Virus record (IMG/VR): IMGVR_UViG_3300027816_000159
Location: 1-46,146 of that record
Length of the DNA: 46,146 nucleotides
Strand: one strand, 5' to 3'
Origin: a virus
In this document: positions 28,639-38,369 of the stretch, in pieces
Layout of the letters: each line of letters starts with the position of its first letter
How positions within the stretch are numbered: the first letter of the stretch is position 1
Made by a program: the position numbers and the translations under genes
Notes under the pieces: generated by a model
The model's database searches: none
The model's input: the letters and a program-made list of their open reading frames with translations, nothing else
Told to the model about the DNA's origin: nothing

Positions 28639-29967
28639 TTAGGACAGCTTGAAGAACTGGTTTGCACCGAGGATCTCCAGACCTTGTACGCTCTCGTAGT
28701 GGATCTCCAATACAGAACGCTCGTTGGTTGGAACAGGAGCCAGACCACCGAGAAGGATCTCGCGATACTTCAGATCGGTACCATCGCCAGCCATGTAACG
28801 AACGCCAAGGCGATCGAGCATTTGACCGTCGTTAGTCTTGATCTTACCGGCAGGAGCACCGTAAGCACTGTTCTTAAAGTTGGGAGAACCAGTGTAGTTT
28901 ACGATGTTCTGGTGATCCAACAAAGGCAGATACTTCTTGTAGTAAGTACGTCCGTAGATCTTCACAGTATCGATACCGAGATCCAGTGATTTACCGGCGA
29001 TCTGGAAACGAGCACCTTGAGACAACAGAGCACTGTTACCTAAGTTGTTGAACAGGTTGTCAAAAGCAATGTTCATAGTTGTACCTACGAACAGGAAGTA
29101 CTCCTGAGGGCAACGAGCTCTGTTCAAGGTCTGAGTAAGAGCTTGAATGTCGGCGAGTGTTGCAGTACCTGCAGTCAACAAAGATTGGTTGATACCACGA
29201 GCAACTACAGTCTGATCGAGACCACCAGTAGTTTGAACTGGTCTTCCTTCTGCATCAGCAAGAGCAGGAGAAGCATCAGCAAACAAGGTAGAACTCTTAC
29301 GACCGAACATCAATGAAGTAGAGATATCTCCACGGAACTTCATCAAGCTCTCGTGCTGACCTTTGTACATGTAGAAAGGCTTTCCTTGAAACTCAACTTC
29401 AACCTTAGAAGCCTTCTGGATGTCGGTGATACTGAACTTACCCTTGAAGATTTGCACTTGGTTGTCGTATCTAACTACTCCCCAACGCTTAGCATCAGGA
29501 GAAAGAGAACCTTCACCAGCAGCGTTAGAGAAGAAAGAAAGTCTATCTCCGCTAGCCAGAGTCAAGGTAGCGCCATCTACAGACTTGATAACGATGTTAG
29601 TAGTAGCAGCTTTACCAGTGATGTAACCTACAGCTCCGTTAGGGAACATAACCAGCTCACCTACGTTTACATAAGCGTAAGCAGTGGCGTCGATTGTAGC
29701 AGTTACAGAAGGAGGAGCGGCAGTAGTTCCAGTTACACCAGAACCAGTTACGGCACTAACAGTACCGAGAACATAGAGCTCTTCGTTAACGAAGTGATGG
29801 AAAACAGGAACTGAAGTGGGGTTGGAGCGATTAGTCAACTCCATGATGTCCAAGAAAGACATCTCCTCGTTAGTTACGTCAAGAACCTTATTAAGGATCT
29901 CACGTTGATCGAGGAAGTTAATTGATGATACGTAACTCTTATTAAGGTTACCTAAAGTACCGGGCAT
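28639..29967 (-). CDS. Major capsid protein (442 aa)
   Basis: The 442-residue protein begins MPGTLGNLNKSYVSSINFLD and QREILNKVLDVTNEEMSFLD. It has a beta domain with ALTLASGDRLSFFSN-type strands, a central EVEFQGKPFYMYKGQHESLM, and an HQNIVNYTGSPNFKNSAYGA segment near the C-terminus. Size, codon-optimised composition and position agree with an HK97-fold coat protein: it follows portal and scaffold-like genes and is followed by a strong terminator. It would assemble the head shell. The fold is inferred; no sequence signature for HK97 coats exists. Confidence 0.75.
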   Translation of the reverse strand: MPGTLGNLNKSYVSSINFLDQREILNKVLDVTNEEMSFLDIMELTNRSNPTSVPVFHHFVNEELYVLGTVSAVTGSGVTGTTAAPPSVTATIDATAYAYVNVGELVMFPNGAVGYITGKAATTNIVIKSVDGATLTLASGDRLSFFSNAAGEGSLSPDAKRWGVVRYDNQVQIFKGKFSITDIQKASKVEVEFQGKPFYMYKGQHESLMKFRGDISTSLMFGRKSSTLFADASPALADAEGRPVQTTGGLDQTVVARGINQSLLTAGTATLADIQALTQTLNRARCPQEYFLFVGTTMNIAFDNLFNNLGNSALLSQGARFQIAGKSLDLGIDTVKIYGRTYYKKYLPLLDHQNIVNYTGSPNFKNSAYGAPAGKIKTNDGQMLDRLGVRYMAGDGTDLKYREILLGGLAPVPTNERSVLEIHYESVQGLEILGANQFFKLS

Positions 29968-29992
29968 GATTAATTATTTTATTTTTTAAAAA

Positions 29993-30994
29993 TTATTTTG
30001 ATACTCCTCTACTTGCGAAAGCTTGAAGAAGACTTGTTGTAAAGTCTCCAGAACTTTCAGTCGGAACATCCCCCACGGGAGCGGTTGAGGGGTTCTTTAT
30101 TTCTTTCGTCACTTCAGAACGACCAAGCGTCTTGCCAAAGTTAATCAGAGCTTTTTCAAATTGCTCAGGATTCTGACTATAGGCAACGGTCTTATACCAT
30201 TTACTATAGTCTAATTGGCCGGGCGCCGACGCGAATTGTTGAAAGAACTTGTTGTTATCCAGAGTCATCTCCACCATTGATTGCGGTTCTGGAAGCTCGT
30301 AATTAAACTCATCGTCACCAGTCTTAATGCTAAGTCTCTTAGCTTCAATTATGGACTTGGTGAGAGGATTCTCAATTACTGATTTCTCAAACTGAGCAAT
30401 CGCCTCTTGCATTGCCGCATCCTGCGCTTCAGCTTCTGGGTTGGCTTGTGGTTCCGGGGCCACAAATCCCTTCTGCCAATCGATATACTTAGAACGGAGT
30501 TTGTTAGCTTCAGACCTCAGAAGTTCTTTCCCGAGCTCTGAATCATCCTCACCCCATTCTTCAGCATCAAGCTTAAACTTGTCTACTACCTGTTGCTTAA
30601 AAAGACGATCAAACGCCTTCTCAGAAACATCTGGATACTGCTCTCGAAGATTACGTCTCATAATCTCCGTGTCATCCATCTTGGTAAAGTCTACAGTCTT
30701 AGCCTGCAGGTATGGTGTTAAATCACCTGTCTTCTCATAATACTCAACAGCACCCTTAATGAAATCATCCTTGAATTCATAACTGGGGGCCGCCATTCTT
30801 GACCCACTAACTGAATCCTCCTGCGGAGTTTCTTCAACTGGTGCAGTCTCTACAGCAGTTGTTTCAGTTGTGGTCTCCGTTGGGGTTTCCTGTGTTTCAG
30901 CAGGCGCCTCTTCTGGAGCCGCTTCTACAATAGGTTTACCATTAACGGTTACATCAGACAACGATAAATCGTTGAAATTCAGTTCATCGCTCAT
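29993..30994 (-). CDS. Acidic scaffold-like head protein (333 aa)
   Basis: Residues 20-65 are a disordered E/P/T/A tract (AAPEEAPAETQETPTETTTE), followed by a strongly charged helical body rich in E, K, Q and D (DKFKLDAEEWGEDDSELGKE). No cysteine, membrane or enzyme motif occurs. An acidic, helical, disordered protein between portal and capsid genes is the usual profile of a capsid scaffold. The C-terminal ~40 residues (NPSTAPVGDVPTESSGDFTT) may bind the coat. The call is inferred from composition and synteny. Confidence 0.65.
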   Translation of the reverse strand: MSDELNFNDLSLSDVTVNGKPIVEAAPEEAPAETQETPTETTTETTAVETAPVEETPQEDSVSGSRMAAPSYEFKDDFIKGAVEYYEKTGDLTPYLQAKTVDFTKMDDTEIMRRNLREQYPDVSEKAFDRLFKQQVVDKFKLDAEEWGEDDSELGKELLRSEANKLRSKYIDWQKGFVAPEPQANPEAEAQDAAMQEAIAQFEKSVIENPLTKSIIEAKRLSIKTGDDEFNYELPEPQSMVEMTLDNNKFFQQFASAPGQLDYSKWYKTVAYSQNPEQFEKALINFGKTLGRSEVTKEIKNPSTAPVGDVPTESSGDFTTSLLQAFASRGVSK

Positions 30995-31062
30995 ATTTAT
31001 ATTATTTGGTTATGCAAAGCTTTGATAAAGGTTTTGAAAAACAATGGATTATAGGGGGTGAA

Positions 31063-33537
31063 TTATTGCCCCTCCTCCATTTCTTCTCCTTCAACCTCTC
31101 CCTCTTCCATTCCCTCATTCTCCTCTACCTCATTCTCTTCAACCTCTTGCTCTTCTTGCTCAGGCGCCATTGGCTGGGCCTGCTGCGGGAAGCCTCCAAG
31201 ATTAAACATCTCTTCTTGGGCTATCATTGCGCCGTCAATTTCTGGTTCTTCTATATCAGTATCGGGCTGCCCCATTCTTATCTTTGTCACACTCTTCTTG
31301 CCCTTGTTCTCAACCTTCTTAGTTTCAACCTTGCCCTTCATGCGCATCTTCTCAAGCTCGATCTCGTACTTATACTTCATCTCTAAGATCTTAGCATCGT
31401 ACTCTTTCTCAAGCTGGATCAGCTGGCCCTTAATCTGACCTTCGGCTTGGATGGTCTGCTGCTTAGCCTGCTCAGCAACCATGGCAGATTCTTGCTGAAC
31501 CTGCGCATTCATTTGCTGCATGCGCATTGCTTTATCCTCCTCTTCCTTGCGACGCTTCTTGATCTTATACGCCAGCAATTGTTGGGCAACCTTTAGATTA
31601 TCGGTATTCTGAATAACAATAGCATCCTCTATATCTAACATCCCGTTGCCTTGCCCAGCCATTACCTGCTGTTGAAGCATAGCTCTTTCCTCATCTGTCG
31701 GCTTATCTTCTAAGAAGATTCCAAATTCATACAGACCAAGATTTGGAGATGCCTTAAAGAACTTCATTGTATTAGACCCAAGAGCACGAACATATCCCTT
31801 CACCTCTCCTTCTGCAGCTACATCTTGCAAGCGAAGTATAATAGCATTAGATAAAGATTCAAGCAATTGCTTTTCTCCTTGTACGATATTTGTAAGGGCG
31901 TTATTTGTTCCCTCGTAAGCCAGCTTCGCAACAGTTGTTAGCGTTCGTGGATCTGGAGTAGAACCATCCGTCATCTCATTCATACCAGTTACATCACGGA
32001 TCAACTGTATATTGTTTTGGATGATCTGCCAGTAGTTCATTACATCTCGGCCCAATCCATTTTCCAATTCTTCAATGGGCTTATAATTGCTCATTCTTCC
32101 CTGAGGATCGCTCTTGCGATATACCAACGTACCGGTTTTATTATAAAGATCAAGCACCTTCATTGGTGTTAGACGCTTACCGCCAGCACCAAGAGGGATA
32201 TCTTCAAGCGCACCCATTTCAATCATAATACCCTTTGGCCTTGCCTGATTGATAGCATTCTGCAAACGGTACCATGCAATCTGAATAGCATCTGCCATAG
32301 GAAGAAGATAAGGCATTATTCCGTAGGCCTTCATATCCCAGAACTCAGGGGCCATCAGGTGGTAACTCATTTGAGTATCCATGAGAGATGACTTAGCTCG
32401 CTTCATATTAGTACACAACCCATAATCAAATATGTAGTCTGTACCGATGATCCACTTTCCTTTATATACAACCTTGTAAGCTACACGCTCAAATTTATCT
32501 TTTCTTTTATTCTTGTCATCATACTTACCGCGCGCATATACCTTGTTACCACGGCGGTCAATACGCTGCTCAAAAACCATTTCGTTGACGGAGAAGAACT
32601 CCAAATCAAGAATACGAATCCTAAACCTGTCATAACCTTTATTATAAACAGAAAGAGAAGAAGGCCATTCCTTGGGATTACCCAAAAACCCAACATGCTT
32701 TTTTGCAATCTCCTCATACTCCTGCTCACTAAATTGGTTACCCGCCATCTGCTTTAAATCAGCAATGGTCATCTCTGTGATCTCACCAATATAAGCCGCA
32801 TCGGAGAAGTCCTTGTTCTTGCAATTATTGATTAGTATATTTCTAGGGTTTACCTTTCTAATTTTAATAGCACCATTACTATCGATATACTCCTTGTATC
32901 CGGAAACACCATAGTCAAAAAGATCTTGGCGAATCCCTTCACGGAGCTTCTCGATCTGGTTTTGCTCCAACACCAGCTTTATACCCATCTCAGCTTCAAT
33001 AGCCATCTGATGCTTGAACGTGTAGTTCATCTGCATCTCCAGCTCCTCCATGTCCTTAGCCTCATTAGGCATCAACTGAAGGGCGGGGGTTTCAAGAAGT
33101 GATGGATCAAGCTTAGCAGCCTCTTCACGCAACTGGATCTTAGCCTTAAGGGTAGCAAAGTAATCCTGAACCTCCTCGTTAGCCAGAGAATCAATGGGCG
33201 TGGCTACAATATTATACCCAACCTTGTTTAATTTACCAAGGGCAATTCTTCTAAACTTTGGAACAATGGGCATCACAGACCAGTCGATGTTAAGCCAGTC
33301 CTCATTAGAGGCCTCGTCAACTTGCATTAGCGGCCTATACTTGTTAATCGATTGATTACCAACAGCATACTGCATGATTACCTCATAGCGGTAGCGAGCA
33401 TGGTAAAAGATCTCACGCGGATTGTCGTTCTCAAAAGAGCTCCACGCAGCCTTACAGTACTGAAGAACCCAGTCGCGACCCTTTTCTCTCGGATCGATTA
33501 AGTGACTTGGGAAATCAGTCTTCTGGAGTTTGTCCAT
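31063..33537 (-). CDS. Portal protein (824 aa)
   Basis: This 824-residue protein lies 2 nt after the terminase gene. Segments such as IEKLREGIRQDLFDYGVSGY, KIRKVNPRNILINNCKNKDF and DVTGMNEMTDGSTPDPRTLT (near 505-525) match the wing, stem and 'RD.TG.NE' region of podovirus/crAss-type portals. The C-terminal 200 residues are a long coiled-coil barrel-like segment (RRKEEEDKAMRMQQMNAQVQ), ending in an acidic tail of E, V and G. It would form the dodecameric DNA gate at one head vertex. Terminase-portal-scaffold-capsid order supports the call. Confidence 0.85.
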   Translation of the reverse strand: MDKLQKTDFPSHLIDPREKGRDWVLQYCKAAWSSFENDNPREIFYHARYRYEVIMQYAVGNQSINKYRPLMQVDEASNEDWLNIDWSVMPIVPKFRRIALGKLNKVGYNIVATPIDSLANEEVQDYFATLKAKIQLREEAAKLDPSLLETPALQLMPNEAKDMEELEMQMNYTFKHQMAIEAEMGIKLVLEQNQIEKLREGIRQDLFDYGVSGYKEYIDSNGAIKIRKVNPRNILINNCKNKDFSDAAYIGEITEMTIADLKQMAGNQFSEQEYEEIAKKHVGFLGNPKEWPSSLSVYNKGYDRFRIRILDLEFFSVNEMVFEQRIDRRGNKVYARGKYDDKNKRKDKFERVAYKVVYKGKWIIGTDYIFDYGLCTNMKRAKSSLMDTQMSYHLMAPEFWDMKAYGIMPYLLPMADAIQIAWYRLQNAINQARPKGIMIEMGALEDIPLGAGGKRLTPMKVLDLYNKTGTLVYRKSDPQGRMSNYKPIEELENGLGRDVMNYWQIIQNNIQLIRDVTGMNEMTDGSTPDPRTLTTVAKLAYEGTNNALTNIVQGEKQLLESLSNAIILRLQDVAAEGEVKGYVRALGSNTMKFFKASPNLGLYEFGIFLEDKPTDEERAMLQQQVMAGQGNGMLDIEDAIVIQNTDNLKVAQQLLAYKIKKRRKEEEDKAMRMQQMNAQVQQESAMVAEQAKQQTIQAEGQIKGQLIQLEKEYDAKILEMKYKYEIELEKMRMKGKVETKKVENKGKKSVTKIRMGQPDTDIEEPEIDGAMIAQEEMFNLGGFPQQAQPMAPEQEEQEVEENEVEENEGMEEGEVEGEEMEEGQ

Positions 33538-33539
33538 TT

Positions 33540-35543
33540 TTATATTTTATTCTTCCTAAAATAATCAGACACATCTCGTATCTGACCAGTTCCTTTTACA
33601 TGTACCCTAACTTGATCAGCTATTAGAGCATAACCTGCCGCCATAGCCAAGTCAAACTTGGTTGTCTTTGCTATATCAAACTCCAGCCAATCCTTGATAA
33701 GGTCCTTGAAATAAACCCTATCATGCATCTTGTTGATATAGTCCTCCGTCAGCTCGGCGATCTGCTGGTGAGTTTTAGCACTAGCGGCCACACCGGGCTG
33801 GTTTCTTTCTGGTAGCCAGATAAGGAACGGAGAATACCCCCGATCATCGAAGTAGTGCATAAGGCCAATCTTCTGGTTTTCAAATAAAACCGGGGCACCG
33901 TAGTATACCGCCATCTTGATCATGTCCTCGTAGAATATCTGGACAGAGTCTGGGCGATAAGCATACTTTGCCACGAAGGCGTAGTTGTATATATCCTCCT
34001 CCCGAGCCGCGCTATACTTCTGAAGCACTATCCCGGCTCCGTTAGATCTCCTACCATCCTCCGTCATGTTGTGGTCAATCGGGTCAACCCCAATCACAAA
34101 ATTCAGGCCATTGGCAGGGTGGAATACACCACCGTTCTTCGTAACCTTATTACTATCTTCCTCCTTATCAAAAAGCTTTGCGACCTCCCACCGGCCATTC
34201 TTTGATGGTTCAAATACTACCCGGGTATCGCGGTCACCATTAAGCCAGACAAAGTTACCCCTTGTTGTCAAATTATCCTTCCAAGAAAGCCTATCCATTC
34301 TTTCATTCAGTAACTCAGGGTTGTACAAGCACTTGCTCCCATCAATCCTAAAAGCCTCCTCCCACTCAATTGGCTCCTTCCTAATAATAGAACTAAGCGC
34401 CCTTGAATCGTGAGCTAACAATTTGCGCTCGTCTCTAATCTCCTGCTCGGCCCTAGCCCTGTCGGCCACACCGTACTGGTTATAGTATCTAGTGTCCGCC
34501 GCACTACAGAAGTACCTATAAAGCCCAGAAGCCGTCCTTTTCCCCTTCTTGTTATTCTGATCCGAGTTCTCCCATATCTTCTTAAATGGGGCTCCTCCCT
34601 GATCCATATCCTCCACCGTAGTGGTAAGCAGTGCCTTACCTATAATTCTACCCTCGTCATCCAAATGGCAGTACTTGGTTACCAACCACCGGTTCCAAAC
34701 ATCAACCTCCATAGTCTTACCAACCTCATCACCCAAGTACCTGTGCAGCTTCTGTCCGTCATAAGATATAGCCTCCGATGTCTTCCAGTCTATGGCAGAC
34801 TCCAGCTCCTTCTCTTCCTTGATAGTATTTGCCCTTCTACCCTTAACCGTGGTTTGATAGAACCTCAGCTCTGATGTCGGGGTAAGCCCCTTAGATGTAT
34901 CAAATATGGGGACAAAGAAGTCTGGCAGCTTTTTAAAAGGCTGAACCACCGCCTTTCTGAATACCTCCTTAGCGTCAGCCCCCGTCTTAGATTGTATCCC
35001 AGACTTGGCGTTATTAGTTCTAGACGGGTACTCATATAAGAATACCCCACCCCTAAATGTCTTACCCTGCCTACGCTTTGTGATCTCCACCATTCCCATG
35101 CACTCAGGGTCCTCAATGCAGTACTGCATAAAGTAGAAGTACTTCCTATCCGTGTCCCTGTATTTAGGAAGGCCAGTATCGAGATGCCAGTAATTAAGAT
35201 AGAAGTAATGTAGCCCAGTTATATAAGTGGGCGCACCATTATTATAAAACCAATACCCATTCAGCCTCCTGTCCCATTCCTGCTGCCTAAATTGTTCTAA
35301 CTTAGGATCAAAGAACTCCGGGTCCTCATCCTGCCTCTGCTGTTCCTTTGCCCTGATCTTAGCGTAATCTTTTGGCAATGGTGTGTTCTCAAAGTACTGT
35401 TCAGCCTTCTTTGGTGACCTAGCATATATAGAACGCTCCTCCAGCTCCCCGCTCAGTATATTTAATACAAAGCCGGATGGTGGGACGTGGCAGATAAGTC
35501 CCTGAATATTTTCAATAGACCCATTACTTATTGGACTGAACAT
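33540..35543 (-). CDS. terL: Terminase large subunit (667 aa)
   Basis: This is the packaging motor ATPase and nuclease. A Walker A-like TKRRQGKTFRGG lies at about residues 153-165, with R/K-rich spacing typical of large terminases. A Walker B-type LHRYLGDEVGK is near 260-270, where D and E would coordinate and activate ATP hydrolysis. The RNase H-like nuclease domain shows FVIGVDPIDHN near 486 (first Asp) and KTTKFDLAMAAGYAL near 630 (last Asp). The length is usual. It overlaps the upstream gene by 20 nt and the portal follows by 2 nt. No separate small-terminase gene can be named with certainty. Confidence 0.9.
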   Translation of the reverse strand: MFSPISNGSIENIQGLICHVPPSGFVLNILSGELEERSIYARSPKKAEQYFENTPLPKDYAKIRAKEQQRQDEDPEFFDPKLEQFRQQEWDRRLNGYWFYNNGAPTYITGLHYFYLNYWHLDTGLPKYRDTDRKYFYFMQYCIEDPECMGMVEITKRRQGKTFRGGVFLYEYPSRTNNAKSGIQSKTGADAKEVFRKAVVQPFKKLPDFFVPIFDTSKGLTPTSELRFYQTTVKGRRANTIKEEKELESAIDWKTSEAISYDGQKLHRYLGDEVGKTMEVDVWNRWLVTKYCHLDDEGRIIGKALLTTTVEDMDQGGAPFKKIWENSDQNNKKGKRTASGLYRYFCSAADTRYYNQYGVADRARAEQEIRDERKLLAHDSRALSSIIRKEPIEWEEAFRIDGSKCLYNPELLNERMDRLSWKDNLTTRGNFVWLNGDRDTRVVFEPSKNGRWEVAKLFDKEEDSNKVTKNGGVFHPANGLNFVIGVDPIDHNMTEDGRRSNGAGIVLQKYSAAREEDIYNYAFVAKYAYRPDSVQIFYEDMIKMAVYYGAPVLFENQKIGLMHYFDDRGYSPFLIWLPERNQPGVAASAKTHQQIAELTEDYINKMHDRVYFKDLIKDWLEFDIAKTTKFDLAMAAGYALIADQVRVHVKGTGQIRDVSDYFRKNKI

Positions 35544-36135
35544 TGGCTATATCCTCCGGTCTAATGCGTTTACGTTTGGTTATTGATTCCTCTAGCATCT
35601 CATCCTCGCCAGTTAATTGACGAAGATACTTCTGCAGTCTTTGCACTATCTCATCCTGCGCTGTCATAATCTGCGTCTTAATGGTAATAGCCTGAAGGAT
35701 ATCCTTATCCCTATTGCCATCCACTGGCAGCATTACTCGCTTATTAAACTCATAGAACGCCTGCTCGTTACCAACGATCATAGACCAGACATAGTTGTTC
35801 TGGTACTTTAGATACTTGATTATCAGATTAAGAAGTTCCTCATACGGAACCTCCTCGTCATCCACCTTGATCTTAAAATCAAATAGAGCAGTTACATCAT
35901 CCTTATCTAGATCAAACCCAGCGATGGCAGCAGCGAATTGCTTACGCTTCGATATCTCTGGGTAGTACTCTCGAAGAGGCGAGTTCATGTCATACATCAG
36001 TAATACATAACGACTTAGCTTATCATCCGCATCACCTAGTATTTGGCGTAATTTAGGGTGGGACGAAAACAATGGTTTTTTAACCGTGGGGTTAAATTCC
36101 ATTTTCTTATACTCAATCTCTGGTATCATTTCCAA
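35524..36135 (-). CDS. TerL-upstream protein of unknown function (203 aa)
   Basis: A charged, mostly helical protein: EYKKMEFNPTVKKPLFSSHP, then LSRYVLLMYDMNSPLREYYP and QILQ/TAQDEIVQRLQKYLRQ-type helices. The C-terminus is basic (ITKRKRIRPEDIANVQSNK). It overlaps terL by 20 nt and the glycosyltransferase upstream by 10 nt. Its place and helical character would fit a small terminase subunit or packaging adaptor, but no DNA-binding helix-turn-helix is evident. Homologous-looking genes precede terL in crAss-like phages without known function. Confidence 0.5.
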   Translation of the reverse strand: MEMIPEIEYKKMEFNPTVKKPLFSSHPKLRQILGDADDKLSRYVLLMYDMNSPLREYYPEISKRKQFAAAIAGFDLDKDDVTALFDFKIKVDDEEVPYEELLNLIIKYLKYQNNYVWSMIVGNEQAFYEFNKRVMLPVDGNRDKDILQAITIKTQIMTAQDEIVQRLQKYLRQLTGEDEMLEESITKRKRIRPEDIANVQSNK

Positions 36136-36752
36136 CTATGTTTCCACCAATGTATTCCAATGGTGTTTGGTGTTAATAATTCAGGCCTGTACTGCTCATT
36201 CCAATTATAAGGATAGAAGTAGTCCTTAGGAAGAGTTACAAACCCATCGTAAGTTTTTACTTGATATAAATCAGAATCGTCTAATGGTTTCCCTTTCTTT
36301 GACTCTACATAATCCTTTAGCATCCATGGGCTGCACCCAACCTCAATAGGCACCTGATATATTTTAACTCCATTGATTACATCAAAGTAACAATTCAATA
36401 TCTCAGCGTGATACTTGTTCCCCTTCTTTCCCCCAGACGCCGCACCATTAGGGAACACAGGATAACCCTCTATAGAAACAAAAGACTCAAACTCAAGCAC
36501 CTTATCTATCGGCGCTATTAACTCAATATCAAAGTCTAGGTATATGCCACCATACTCATGCACCGCCCACCATCTAACAAAATCAGATAGCATAGAGTAC
36601 TTCTTGTTATCAATTAATTTCTGCAGATCAGGGTACCTGTCTACCGGGATATTAGAGCAGTTCCAGTGCATAAACTCTAAATGGCCAGCATATTTACGCC
36701 AGCTATCCCTGTAGTCAAACCCTAAATTACCATCTAAAAAATAGTGTATCAT
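36126..36752 (-). CDS. Glycosyltransferase, GT32/OCH1-like DXD family (208 aa)
   Basis: The motif SDFVRWWAVHEYGGIYLDFD at residues 56-75, continuing IELIAP, is the signature of DXD-containing sugar transferases of the GT32 (OCH1/capsular polysaccharide) type. Asp73 and Asp75 would bind the metal-nucleotide sugar. A late GIHWWKHSWK matches the 'HHW..SW' end of that family. It is shorter than cellular relatives but includes the catalytic core. It overlaps the next glycosyltransferase by ATGA, so the pair is co-translated. The acceptor (virion protein, host glycan or DNA base) is unknown. Confidence 0.8.
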   Translation of the reverse strand: MIHYFLDGNLGFDYRDSWRKYAGHLEFMHWNCSNIPVDRYPDLQKLIDNKKYSMLSDFVRWWAVHEYGGIYLDFDIELIAPIDKVLEFESFVSIEGYPVFPNGAASGGKKGNKYHAEILNCYFDVINGVKIYQVPIEVGCSPWMLKDYVESKKGKPLDDSDLYQVKTYDGFVTLPKDYFYPYNWNEQYRPELLTPNTIGIHWWKHSWK

Positions 36753-37417
36753 AGTTGCTTGTCACATCTGTGGCAGTAACCCCGCCATGTTTTAAATATT
36801 TCGTCATAAGACATATTAGCCAGCACTCCACAACTACAGTGCTTATATTCCTTTTCTGGTATTGCATTATTATCCTCTGGCGGTTTTACAGAATATATAA
36901 CTTTATGAATATGCTGGTAAGGAATCATCTTAGCCAATTCAATATAGAACTCACCATCACCACCAAACCTAAGCTCCCAAGTTGGGAACTTATTTATCTT
37001 AGGATATACGCCACATGGTGTACCAATATTCCCGACCTTAATAACATCACCCTCTGGAATTTTAGAGTTAGCGTATAAGAACTGAAATATATATAACTTA
37101 TCCTCTGTGCAACATTCCCTAACAATAGACATGGCGTCTTTTGTATATACATCATCATCATCAGCGTTCATGAAGTAATCTCCGGGAAGTTCATCCTGCC
37201 ACCTGTTTCTAGAACCATGCCCCCAGAAACCTAGCGGTTCGGGGTTATGTAAAGATATAACCTTACAATTGCTGTCGATCTGTAGTGACATAGGTTGACA
37301 ATCCCATATAATAGTAAGATAGTCCTGCTCCTCTAGCTGAGGCGCAATGGAGTCCACCATTCTTTGCAAGGTATCCCTACCTGCTGTGGCTATCACTACG
37401 TTGAAGGATTTCTTCAT
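36749..37417 (-). CDS. Glycosyltransferase family 2-like with C-terminal Cys cluster (222 aa)
   Basis: A GT-A fold is indicated by FNVVIATAGRDTLQRMVDSI at the start and by the acidic metal site FMNADDDDVY (Asp86-89). The middle contains FGGDGEFYIELAKM, resembling the acceptor loop of GT2 enzymes. The last 30 residues carry CSC at 194-196 and CHRC at 215-218, a potential zinc ribbon not usual for this family. It overlaps the upstream GT-B-type gene by 41 nt and the downstream GT32-like gene by 4 nt. It would transfer a sugar from a nucleotide donor to an unknown acceptor in the cytoplasm. Confidence 0.75.
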   Translation of the reverse strand: MKKSFNVVIATAGRDTLQRMVDSIAPQLEEQDYLTIIWDCQPMSLQIDSNCKVISLHNPEPLGFWGHGSRNRWQDELPGDYFMNADDDDVYTKDAMSIVRECCTEDKLYIFQFLYANSKIPEGDVIKVGNIGTPCGVYPKINKFPTWELRFGGDGEFYIELAKMIPYQHIHKVIYSVKPPEDNNAIPEKEYKHCSCGVLANMSYDEIFKTWRGYCHRCDKQL

Positions 37418-38369
37418 ATATCTTTAATCTTTTCTCTCCCCACTTTACTATATCATAATTCTCTAAGCAGTATGATCGGTTCTTGGCTGCACATTCTTTT
37501 CTATATTCCTGTGACTCAACCAGCTTAGTTAACTCGCTAATAAAATCTTTTTCGCCAGTAAAGTAATTAACCGGCAACCCCAAGTAGGGTTCAGCTTTGC
37601 TAACCAATATAGGAATATTTAAAGCAGCAGCTTCTAACGCCTTGATATTACTCTTATAGGAATTAAACTCGCTAGCCTTGCTAGGGACCACAAGTATATC
37701 CCCCTTATAGCCAGACATGTAGTCCTCCACACCAGACCACTCAATAGTGGAGTATGGGATCTTCCCATCGCCAGTAAGGTTTCTTGTAATAACATCATAG
37801 ACATCACCCTCTACGTAACCAGCAATCACCCACTCTACCGGCAGGTCTATCTTCTTCATTGCATTCGCAATTAAGAATGTGTTAGAGTAATTCATTGCAG
37901 AGCTAGCGTATACTAGCCTAACCCTATCAGAGGGGGACAGCTCGTGTTCTCTAAACTGCCCCGTCTCATAGGCTAAAGCATTTGGAATCACGTATACGTT
38001 CTTATTAGGTACGGCGCGAGCTAGCTTGTCTGATGTGCATATAACGGCATCAGCATATATAAGATGTTGGCGGATCTGAAAACCTACATCGCTCTTCTTC
38101 CAGAGATTATACTTAGGGTGGTCCTTGCCAACCTCCCACCAATCGTCTGTGTCCACCACCACCTTCACATTATACTTCTTCGCCTGCTGAGCAATAAACG
38201 ATGGAGATATCATTACGTGCCTAGAGTAGTGCAAAATATCACACCAAGCCAGATCCTCCTCCTTGAGATTAGAAACAGTCCTAACCTCAGCGTTAATGTG
38301 GTTATTAGGCATGAATACCCTGTGGTAGGAGCACCCATCTAGATTCTTTATCCAAGACAGTACTTTCAA
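37377..38369 (-). CDS. Glycosyltransferase, GT-B group 1 (GT4-like), 330 aa
   Basis: The frame starts MKVLSWIKNLDGCSYHRVFM. It has a WCDILHYSRHV strand and VVVDTDDWWEVGKDHPKYNL, then YADAVICTSDKLARAV near residue 110, which is the typical 'D.VI..S..L' element before the hinge. The C-terminal half contains VYASSAMNYSNTFLIANAMK and VVPSKASEFNSYKSNIKALE, with the family's E-x7-E region at SEFNSYKSNIKALEAAALNI. It overlaps its neighbours at both ends. With the two downstream genes it makes a three-enzyme sugar-transfer cassette. The substrate is unknown. Confidence 0.8.
   Translation of the reverse strand: MKVLSWIKNLDGCSYHRVFMPNNHINAEVRTVSNLKEEDLAWCDILHYSRHVMISPSFIAQQAKKYNVKVVVDTDDWWEVGKDHPKYNLWKKSDVGFQIRQHLIYADAVICTSDKLARAVPNKNVYVIPNALAYETGQFREHELSPSDRVRLVYASSAMNYSNTFLIANAMKKIDLPVEWVIAGYVEGDVYDVITRNLTGDGKIPYSTIEWSGVEDYMSGYKGDILVVPSKASEFNSYKSNIKALEAAALNIPILVSKAEPYLGLPVNYFTGEKDFISELTKLVESQEYRKECAAKNRSYCLENYDIVKWGEKRLKIYEEILQRSDSHSR

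Noticed and set aside
31006-31438. Two plus-strand frames of 126 codons opposite the portal's end
   Set aside because: They are S- and L-rich antisense readings of the portal's E/Q/K-rich tail.
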